Assembly: GCA_022410635.1 (NCBI GenBank)
Contig: JAJVDF010000236.1
Location: 609,496 to 673,495 of the forward strand
Direction: 5' to 3'
DNA: 64,000 nt
From: Tretioscincus oriximinensis
Lineage: Eukaryota > Chordata > Lepidosauria > Squamata > Gymnophthalmidae
The translations under genes and the position numbers were made by a program. The notes below the pieces were generated by a model, which made no database searches, had not been told where the DNA came from, and saw nothing but the letters and a program-made list of their open reading frames with translations. Below are positions 11,560 through 21,900 of this stretch, piece after piece. The number at the start of each line of letters is the position of its first letter. The stretch's first letter is position 1.

Positions 11560-12235
11560 TGAAAGAGGGGAGGGAACCCTAACGGAGCAGGAAAGGGACC
11601 TGTGGGTGCTGGTGGAGAGTTCAAGGGAGGTGTCAGCCCAGTGTGCAGCAACAGTGAAAAAAGCAAATTCAGGAATTAGGAAGGGAATCGAAAACAAGTC
11701 AGCAAGGGTGATTTTGCCTCTTTATAAATCTGTGGTGAGGCCACGTTTGAATGCCTGTGTACAATTCTGGTCACCACACCCCAGAAAAGATATTGTAGAA
11801 CTGGAGAANGGGCAGAAAAGGGCAACAAGAATGATCAAAGGACTGGAATAAAATCCCTTAGGAAATCAGGCTGCAATGTCTATACAGTAATTGTGCATTA
11901 TGCAAATTAAAATTATTTTCTCGACAACATTAGACCAGGGGTCATTCCCTAAAGCTAATGAGCAGAAGAGGGAGGACAGGCAGAAGAAGTGCTGGTAGCT
12001 GGACAAAGACTGGATAACTAGGGTTAGGCACATTCATGAAAGCCAAGGGCATCAAGGGCCTTAATCCTGCCTCTGGGCTGGCAGGAAAAAGCAGGATTCA
12101 TGAAATGCCATTTGCAGGGAATTGAGAACAGGTGACCGTTTTGCCACTGCCTTCTGCTTGAAATGCCATGGGACAAGACGTGAGGCAGAAGGCCAGGCTA
12201 GGTGGACAGTGGCCCCATCCAGCAGGTCTCCTCTT
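11560..12235 (+). mobile_element. CR1-type LINE, 3' fragment
   Basis: 11606-11851 encodes the RT C-terminal region ([15 protein letters not shown]) and is followed by a degenerate ORF2 end and 3'-UTR ending in CTCTTATGA. Confidence 0.75.
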
Positions 12236-12239
12236 ATGA

Positions 12240-12600
12240 CCTGCCTTCATAGTGTTGGGAGGCACCTCCAGGGCCATCGGGTCCCACCCGCTGCTCAATG
12301 CAGGATTCATTAAACCCAGCCTCCGTTTGAAGATTTCCAGCGAAAGCGAACTCACCACCTCCTGTGGCATCCTGGTCCACTGGTTTATTACCCTTAAGTG
12401 TCAGAATGTTTTTTCTGATCTCTAATCTGAATCTCCTCCCTTGCAGTTCCATCCCATTGTTTCCAGTCCTTCCATGTGCCCATGAGAACAAGGCTGATCC
12501 CTCTGCTCTGTGAAAAGCCCTTCGGGTATTTGTAGGCAGCTATCAGGTCTCCCCTCCGCCTTCTCTTTTGCAGACCAAGCATCGTCAGACCTTTGAACCC
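12240..12600 (-). mobile_element. CR1 fragment, second subfamily
   Basis: Minus-strand copy of the subfamily whose 3' end reads CCTCCAGGGCCATCGGGTCCC on the plus strand; includes the FSLQKRR-type segment. Confidence 0.7.
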
Positions 12601-12822
12601 TGAATGGGGCCTGCCATAGTGGATGAGCCCCTGGGTGAGAGAGAAAGGGACCGAAGGCTGCACTAGGTGCACTATGCCTCTGTCCAGCAGGGCTTCCCCT
12701 GTGGTTCCTATGGACAGGTGCTCTGTTTGGGTTTTCTGTCCATTCCTGAAAAAGCAGCAGGTGAATCCCTGCTGGGTTTAAGGTGCTATTACTGAGCCTT
12801 GATAACTTTTCTCCTTTTTAGG

Positions 12823-12991
12823 CTCAGCATTTGCCACTGCATGGTCCTCATGTGAGCTGGAGGAGGAGCAAGACCCAGAAGGGACATGAAGGAAGATGTG
12901 TGCCCCTGGGAGACGGCTGGGGAAAGGGAGGCAGCTGCTCCCAGCCCTCTTCTCCAGGGTGGGGCCAGCAGAGCAGCCACAGTCAGCTCAG
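12823..12991 (+). CDS. Candidate first coding exon of the KRAB fusion gene
   Basis: Acceptor CTCCTTTTTAG ends at about 12822 and donor GTAGGT starts at 12992. The in-frame ATG at 12886 opens a 35-codon frame without known domain and leaves phase 1, which fits the next exon. The stretch just before the ATG reads like the ELEEEQDPEG leader common in reptile KRAB/SCAN zinc-finger genes but is interrupted by a stop, so the true start may differ. Confidence 0.4.
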
Positions 12992-15900
12992 GTAGGTGGG
13001 GACGGGTTGAGCTGATCCTCTGATGGGGCTGGGTGTGGAAGAGAAGAGCTATTTCTGGTTGCCCTGGGCCTTTGGCGTCCTGCCTCAGAGCAGCTCCTGG
13101 CCCTCTTCACTGATCCCTCAATGGAGCCACATTAGCCTGTCAGGCTGCAATGTCTGGGCCTCCTCAGCCTCCAAAGGTGGCATTTAGGAGGTAGTTTGAT
13201 TGAAGTGTCTAGAACCACGCAGGGAACGGATAAGGTAAAGAGAGAGAAATTGTTTTCTTTGTCACACAGGACTAGGACTAGCTGGAAGGAGTTAGGTGGA
13301 AGAGTTAGAACAGACAAGGGAAAGTCTTTGGTTTGAGGAATTCTCTTCCAGAAGAGGTGGGGTAACTGGATAAAGCCTGGTTAAGGTCAAGACAGGATTA
13401 GACAAGTTCATGGAAGCCAAGGGTATCAATAGCTACTAGGACAGATCTCTTGATCCTGCCCTGGGATGGAGCCAGAGGCAGGATTCCAGAAGTGCCATTT
13501 GGAGTAGGGAACAGGCGAGGGTTTTGCCTCCGTCTTCTACTTGAGGTGCCCAGGGGCAATGGGTGGGCCAACGGGTGAGGCAAAAGGCTGGGCTAGGTGG
13601 ACTCTGGCCCCATCCAGCAGGGCTCCTCTTATGACCTTCTGCCTNTGTTCACTTCAGGCAGGCAGTCTGTTGCTCAGCCAGGACCGGTGCACTGGGGGGT
13701 GGGGGCAGCATCCTCCAAACTGTTCAGCTGATAAGGGTGAGTGGGGCAGGTTGAGGCTTTGAGTTCTCCTTCACAGGAAGCCTTCAAGCAGAGGCTGGGC
13801 AGCCATCAGTCTGGGGTGGTTTAATGGATCCTGCATTGAGCAGGAGGTTGGACCCGATGGCCCTGGAGGCCCCTGCCAACCCCTTGATTCTATGATTCTA
13901 AGCATTGCTAAAAGCAGGGAGCCTCAGTGGCGGGATTGCCCCGTTGTCGGGGTCCATGGCACGGAGGCGGCTTCTGGGGCAGGAGAGCAGCAGAGGACAA
14001 CATGGGCGGAAAAGCTGCAAGTGCGTGGGCAGCAGTGGGCCCTGGTTGCCCNATTTGGCTACTGCCCCTGCGGGGAGCTCTGGGTGGCCCTAGAGGCCTT
14101 TGGTGGGCCAAGTGTTAGCCTGGCCTGTGGAGGCTCCTGAGGTGCCTTTTGCTCCCCACTAGGCCCTGAAGACCTCGCCTGGAAGGCTGGTGCGCCACGG
14201 TCCCCTTCAGCGCGTCCCTGGGGCTGGCAGCAAGGTCTGTGCACCTGGCCNTGTTGGCGCAAGCGTGTCCTGGAGCTCCTGGAAGAGGAGCAGGCGGCAG
14301 AGCGGCCCGTGCAGATCACTCAGGTGAGAGGAGGAGATGTGGGCAGGAGCTGCCAACCCTGAGCGTGGAAGCAAGGGGGCAGCCAGCCGCATGGGGAAGA
14401 CAGTGGCGGTAGCAGCAGATTCAGGCTCCTGGGCTGTGAGAAATCAGGAATTCCCTCCAGGAGGGCCCAACGCCTGGCAGCTGAGCTGGTCCTTCCCATG
14501 AGGCTCTTCCTGTCTTCTGGGAAGCCCCTCCTCCTTTGCAAGCCAGGATTCTCTTGCACTTTTGTGCTGAGGCACTTGGCAGGTCAACTTGCTCTCCTGC
14601 TGCCCCATGTTCCCCCATGACCCACCCTGGGCTGGCCCTGGGGATACGCATGGGGCTCTTCTCTCATTTGCAGAACTGCTACAGAGCTCCAGCTGACCTG
14701 AGGAGACCGTCTNGTGCAGTGGTTAAGATCCCTGGTGCTTCAGTAGAGATATCGAGTTCGAAGCTCTGTGGAGAGATGCGGGTGCCTTCTACTGGCCTCA
14801 GCTCTAGTCAACCCAGCTATTCGAAAGCAAAAAATTATGATTAGATAAAAGGGAACCATCGCAGTGTGGTGTGGAAGATAGAATGTAAGGTTCTGCCTTC
14901 TTCTGCTTCAGGCTATTGGGCCAGTGTAGGCTATGGCAGGCTCCACCTGGCTCTTCCATTTGGGGCTTGCAATGGTCTGCATTAGCATGTGGATGGCAAG
15001 TCCCTATCCCAAGAGTTGAGAACAGGTGAGGAGGTCTGCCTTGTCCATTTGGGGCTGCCGAGGGGCAATTGGTGGCCCCTTGTGGACTATGGTAGCCCCA
15101 CCTGGCTCATCCACACGGCAGTGTAATCTACACATGGCAAGAGTTGAGGACAGAAGATGGTTTTTGCCTGTTTCTGCTTGTGGTTCCCTGGTGCAAAGGG
15201 ACTAGGTGGCCTCTGGCCCCTTTCAGCAGGGTTCCTCTTAGATTCTTAGGTTCTTATGCTATTAATTGTTTACGTATTGCAAACTCCTTGTGGATTGTCT
15301 GTTTGGATATGATTGTGTGGGAAGGAGGAGGGAGGAGGTTCTNCTCCTTCTGCTTGAGATGCCCAGGGGCAGTGGCTGGAGAGACGGCTGGACTTGATTC
15401 AGCCTTGTTCGTATCCCCTCCTGCCTATTGCTGCGGTGGTGTCATGTGACCAGACCTTTCTTTCCAGGTGACCTTTGAGGATGTGGCTGTCTATTTCTCG
15501 CCAGTGGAGTGGGCAGAGCTGACAGCTCAGCAGAAGAACTTGTACTGGGAGGTGATGAAGGAAAGCCACGCCCTGGTGGCCTCCTTGGGTGAGGGCCCTT
15601 CCGACTGCCTTGGGGGTGGCCTTGGCTCTGGTTGCAGAAGGGATGGAGCCTCCATTGTCAGCACCCCACCCCANCCCACCCCAGGCCGTTCCAAAAGGGG
15701 CACCCAGTATCCCTGCTCAGATGTTTCTGGGCATCTCTGTAGACACTGGGCAAATGCCACAAATCAAGGGTTTCTCGGTCTCTTTGGTTAGGACACCAGG
15801 GGACTAGCCCGGTCCCTGGCTGCTGAGTAAAAACTAACTGGTAAATGGAGCCAGGCAGACCCACCACCTTGGACACAACCATGTCGAGATTAGAATGTCA

Positions 15901-18900
15901 GGCTCTTATTTGGGTCTCCCCGTTCAAATCTGTCTTCCTCCACAAAAGCCAGCTGGGCAATCTTGGGCGAGCTCTCTCAGCCCCACTCACATCACAAGGA
16001 GTCTGTTGTGAAGAGCAGAAGGAAACTGCCTTGAGACCCCAAGGGTTGAGAAAATTGTGGTATAAAACCTGACTCTTCTCCTTCTAGTGCACCTGAGACA
16101 CTCCCAGGAGTAAGCCCTGGCCCAAGTTAAGAATCACTACAGAAGGTGACATAAGGCAGGCCTGAGAAGTGGCCAGCTTTCTCTTCGCAATAGACCCCTT
16201 GTGAAGTAGGTGGGGCTGGGAGAGCTCTGAAGAACTGTGACCAGTTCACCCAGCTGGCTCCATGGAGGAGTGCAGTATCTGACTGGGAGGCTTCCAGTCT
16301 GTCACTAATCCCTCCTCCCTCATACGTTTCCACTTAGCCTGGGGTCCTGGGGAGGTGGGAGGGCCCCCAGAGAAGACAGGTCACATCCACTATTGACTGC
16401 CCGGGGAGGTCTTGGTAGCAAGGCGTCCCCCAAAGGCCCAGCTCCATAGAGGGAAGGAAGAGCCCCACCCAGCCAGGCTGCCTCCACTGCTGGTGTCTCT
16501 TGCCTGCCACTTCTGTGCTTTCGCTCAGCAGGGGTCTCTGCTTTCTGTCTTTGCCAGCAGCATCTGCCCATCCTTGCAAGCCAGAGGTCCTGCGCCGCCT
16601 GGAGCGTGGGGAAGGCCCTCCTCACAAGAAGACGCCGCGGCAGAAGCAGCCAGGCCTCCCTCAGGCTGCCGGCATGGGCAGGTTGTTCAGGGCAGGCGCC
16701 CAATCACAAGTCAGAGGAGGTCAGCACCATCCCCCAACCCGCGGGACAGGGGCCCAAAAAGCTTCGCAGGCACTGGGAAACTATCGTGGGCTGGATGGNA
16801 CCAAAAAGTTGGAGCTGGGACCAGGCAAGATTGAGGCCCCTTGCCTGGTCCGTCTTGCTCTTTGCCTCTGCTTGGGGCACAGCATGGCCCCTTGGTCTGC
16901 CAGCTAGAAGAAGGGGTNGACGCAAACCCTCTTCCTTGCCCGGCAGCTCCTGGGGATGCCTTGCAGCCAGCGGGAAGCAGAGAAGCTGAGCAGCTGAACG
17001 TCAAGAGTCAGCCGGGAGGGACGGAAGGGGAGACCCTGGATGCCCCCATCCCTGGTGAGTGGCCTAAGGGGGGGGGGAGGGCAGGATGATGGGTTGGCCC
17101 CCAAACATCCCCTCCCACAGCTGCTCCCCTGACTTTCATGCCAGAAGGAAACCAAACATCTTGATCACTGTGTTGTGTCCAAGTGTCGGCCTATTACTGG
17201 CACTTCATAGAATCCTAGGGTGGAAGGGACCTCCAGGGTCATAGAGTTGAAAGGGTGTTCAGGACCATAGTGTTGGAGAGAACCTCCAGGGTCATGGTGC
17301 CCGAACCCCTGCTCAATACAGGATTCCCTCAGCCATCCAAGCTGCCCAGTTGCCCAGAGGCACGGTGGTCTCGAGGTTAAGAGCAACATTCTTCAGAGAG
17401 ATCGCAGTTCGAGGAGTCATGTATCTACTGTGGAGAGAAGTAAGCACCTCTACTGGCCACAGCTTCAGCAAACCTAGCTGTTCTAAAGCATGAAATTGCA
17501 AGCAGATTAATAGGTACCACCACAATATGGTGGGGGAAGATAGAACATAAGGCTGCGGGTGAAATTATACCTTGTACGCTGCTCTGAGTCCCTTCAGGTG
17601 AGGAGGGATAGGCTATAAAACGAAGGCTATAAAAACCCAATTATTATTATTCTTCTNCTCCTCCTCCTTAGCTTGAAGACTTCTAGCAAAGGGGAACTCG
17701 CCACAGCCTGTGGCAACTGGTTGATTACCTTGAGTGTCAGGAAGTTTTTTTCTGACATCTAATCGAAATCTCCCTTGCTGTTTCAGTCCTTCCATGCACC
17801 AATGAGGACAATGCTGATCCCTCTGCTCTGTGAAAAGCCCCTCAGGCCGCTATCAGGTCTCCTATGTGGCAGACTAAACATCCCCAGATCCCTTAGCTGT
17901 TCCTCATAGGACTTCATGGTGACCACTCGCTACCCTTGTAACGCTTTTAAATTTGCTTCCTTCCCAACCAGACAGCCGTCCTTGCATCAAGCGTGAAGAG
18001 GGGAGCCCCCTGGAAGCGCTATCAGGCTTGCCTTCCCATGCCTGCAGCGACTGTGGCCACAGCTTCCCAGATCAGGACACCTTGGTGGCTCACATGCTGC
18101 GCACCCACGTCAACGAGCGAGTTCTGCCCTGCCCACGGTGTGGGAAATTCTTTGGCAGCCCCAGCAGCCTGGCAGCCCACCAGGACACCCACCGCCAGGA
18201 CCCGGCCTTCACCTGCATCGACTGCCAGAGCAGCTTCATCTACGAGGAGCAGGAGGCCCACCGGATCCAGACTCAGCTGGCCCTGGGGAAGCTCTTCAAG
18301 TGCTTCAACTGCAGCTGCAAAGTTGCCCTGCTCATGGGGCAGAAGCCAGAGTGGCTGCAAGGATCCCCCCACTTCGGGCAGACAAGCGCTCTGTGCCACA
18401 GGTAAAGAGGAACGCTGGGACTGCAGTGGGGAACCTGAGGGTCTCGACTCTGCCTGCACCCACTGGAAAGAGCTCCAGGGAGTGGGAAACAAAGGGGCAA
18501 ATGCACTCCAACTTAAGCAAGTGCAAAATCATGCAGATGGGGGCAAAGAACTGATGTCAACTGATGGGGACAAAAGGCTTTCATGCACAGGGCAGGAAAG
18601 GGTTTTGGGGGAGGTGTCGATGGAGGTGTCAACCCAGCGGGCAGCAGCAGTGAAAAAAAGCAAATTCTGTTGGGGTAACTTGGTTCTGACCCATTTCAGC
18701 AGAACGAAAGCACAGCACCAGGACCCTGAAGGGTCGGCTCCATCCCCAAGGACCAGGTAATAAAACGGGCTCCACCTGGGAAATACCATCCAGTAGAGGA
18801 AGGCTTTGGTCTCTATTATGGTCACAGTCCGAGGGTAGAATAAGCCAAGGATACATACTGGTCCCTGGTGCATGTAGGTTAAGTAACCGTGGTCAGGCCA

Positions 18901-21900
18901 GCTCCATCCGCAGCTCTCTCCAGGTGAGGAGACAAAGAGCGAGAGAGCAAATCAAAGCGTCTCTCCGTCACAGCAGAACCAACAAGCATGAGCTGCACAG
19001 CAGCAGCACCATACTGAGAGCGGCCTACGCACAAAGCAGAAGCTGCAAAGACATAACGATGCTGCTTCTCGTGGGGACACAGCTGCTTCTCACGGAAGGC
19101 CACGTCTAACTCATGCGAACCGCATTCAGCCAGAACTGGACAGGGTTTGAGTGAAGACCTAATTGAGGTGTATAGAATCATGAATGGGATGGATACGGTG
19201 AATAGAGAAAAACGATTTCTCTGTCTCCCAACACTAGGACCAGGGGCCTTGCTTGAAGCTGATGGGCAGAAGAGTGAGGACAAATAAGAGAAAGTATTTT
19301 TGCACCCAGAGGGTCATCAGCCTTTGGGCAGCTTCAAGACAGGATAGGACAAATTCATGGAAGCCAAGGGTATTGATGGCTATTATGTTGGATCTCTTGA
19401 TCCTGCCTCTGGGTTGGAGCAACAGGCAGGATTCCTGAGATGCCTTTTGCAGGGCGTGGAGAACAGGTGAGGGGCGACTGGTTGAGGCAGAAGGCTGGAC
19501 TAGCCAGGCTGTTCATCAGCTCATCTTGGCTGTGGCTGTAAGAAGTGCCNGGTTCTTCTGAGATGGGGCTCTCTATTTTTCCCTCAATCTTTCTATTCCC
19601 CTTGTTCTTGCAGCCACCAGGGGGGCACGGATCAGGTCCGCCAACGGGCTGCTCATTGGACCACTCCTGAGACAGAGGCCTTTGTGGAGCTGTGGGGCGA
19701 CGATCACGTCCAGACGGCCCTTTACGACAACTACCGCAACGAGCTGCAGTACAAGCGCCTGTCGGACGGGATGGGTAAGATGGGCTTCCGGCGCAACCTG
19801 GAGCAGTGTCGGCAACGAGCCAAAGACCTGCGCCGGGGCTTCAAGGAGATCAAGGACGGCAACCTCCACTCCCACCGTGCCCGCCAGACCATGCCCTTCT
19901 TCCCCCAGCTGGACCGCTTCCTGCTGATGAACCGGGGGCTGGTCACCCCCAAGGTCTGCGTCAACCGAGCGAAGCGGAGGGGCCGTAGGAGGGAGCCCCG
20001 TGGCAAGGGGCCCTTTATGCTCACGCAACCTCCAGATGGGGCGGACAGGCCTCTTGGGGAGCAGGACCCCTATGTCCAAGCACTGGGATACCCTGACTTC
20101 CAGCTGCAGGGGAGCAACCAGGTCCTGGACCCCCAGGGCGAAGGAGGGGGCCTTTCTGACTGTGAGTTGCAACTGACCAACCAAGACCTGGTCAGCCAGG
20201 GGCCTCTGCGGGTTTCCAGCCACCAGCTGCCAGGCCAAGAGCAGAAGCTCCAGGTGCATTCCTTGGGTTTGGCAGACTTCCCAATGGCTTTCCCAGGTTG
20301 CGGCAGAGCTTTCGCCACGGAACCTTGCCCAATAGCCGGCCGTGGGCAGCTGCAGGAGGCGGTGCTGGCCCTCAACGGGTGCTCGGCTGCCCACGCCTTG
20401 TGGTCAGAGGTGGCCACATCTGCAGAACGATCCTTCAGCACCGGAGCCCAGGAGATTTCACTACGTGAGTATGGCTGCTGTCCCCGCGCACAGCTCTTGG
20501 CCCCCTGCCTCAAGAATATCAAAAGCGGCAGAGGGGTGTTTAAGGATAAGCAGCAGGATTGGGACATGGGCCCAGTCTCCCACCAGGGCCACAGGGACGG
20601 ATCAGGTGGGTTCGTGGGCGTCAAGGGTATCTTATTGCTATTACGATGGATCTCTTGATGCTGCTCCTGAAGTCCCACTTGCAGGGAGGGGAGAGCAGAG
20701 GAAGGTTTTAGCTGCCCAGGTGGAATCGGTGGGCCTCTGTTTGAGGTAGAAGCTGCACTAGGCGGGCTATGGTTCCTTTCGGCTGGGCTCTTCTAATGTT
20801 TGAAGCAGGGGCGTGGCTACCCATAGGGCACGCAGGGTGCAGCCCCGGGACCCCAAAGGTCCTCCCCCCCACAAGGTTGCCTGGGATGCTAATTACTGTG
20901 CTGCACAGATGACCACCTGCTCCTGCTGGGTGCGGGTGACATCCGGGCTGCTTGTAGGCTGCTTGTTGGCGCAGTAATTAGCGTCACAGGCAGCCCCGTC
21001 GTGCGGCAGCNCTTAAAAACAAGGTGAGGAAACCGCGCAGGAGGAGGGGCCTTCGTTTACCTGCCCCAAGAACCTAGCTTCACTATTGGTTCGAATGAAA
21101 ATGTCAACCCAGTGTGCAGCAGCAGCAAAAAAGGCTAATTCCATGTTGAGGATAATTAGGAAAGGAATCGAAAACAAGTCAGCAAATGTTNTTTTGCCTC
21201 TTTATAAATCTGTGGTGAGGCCACATTGGGAATCCTGTGTTCAATTCTGGTCACCACATCTCAAGAGGGATATTTTGGAACTGGAGAAGGTACAGAAAAG
21301 GGCAACTAAAATGATCACGGGTCTGGAGCACCTCCCTTACGAAGCAAGGCTGCAACGTCTGGGCCTCTTCAGCCTTGAAAGGAGACGTTTGAGGGGTGAT
21401 CTGATTGAAGTGTACAAAATCATGCATGGGATCGACAGGGTGAATAGAGAAAAAATGTTTTCTCTATCACACAACACAAGGACCAGAGGGCACTCCTTAA
21501 AACTGTTGGGTAGAAAAGTGAGAACAGACAAAGGGAAGTATTTTTTCACCCAGAGGGTCATCGGCCTGTGGAATTTACTTCCTGAAGAGGTAGTGGTAGC
21601 TAACAGCTTGGATAGTTTCAAGACAGGACTAGACAGGTTTATGGACACCAAGGGTATAAATGGATACTAGGATAGTTGTCTGGATGTCGCCTCCGGGATG
21701 GAGCAACAGGCAGGACTCTTGAAATACCATTTGCAGGGAGTCACGAACAGGAGCAGCATATTTTGCTTTCCTCTGTTTGGACTGTCCAGGTGCATCTGGT
21801 GGGCCTCTGTGTGGGACAGAATGCTGGACTTGATGGGCTGTGGCCTGTTCCAGTATGGCTCTTCTTATGTTCTTATGTTATTCAGGGCTGTAGCTAGGAA

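Noticed and set aside
18403..18405. In-frame TAA as the end of the KRAB zinc-finger protein
   Set aside because: Not excluded, but a good donor two bases earlier with the exact phase needed by the next exon makes splicing the better reading; kept as the main alternative.
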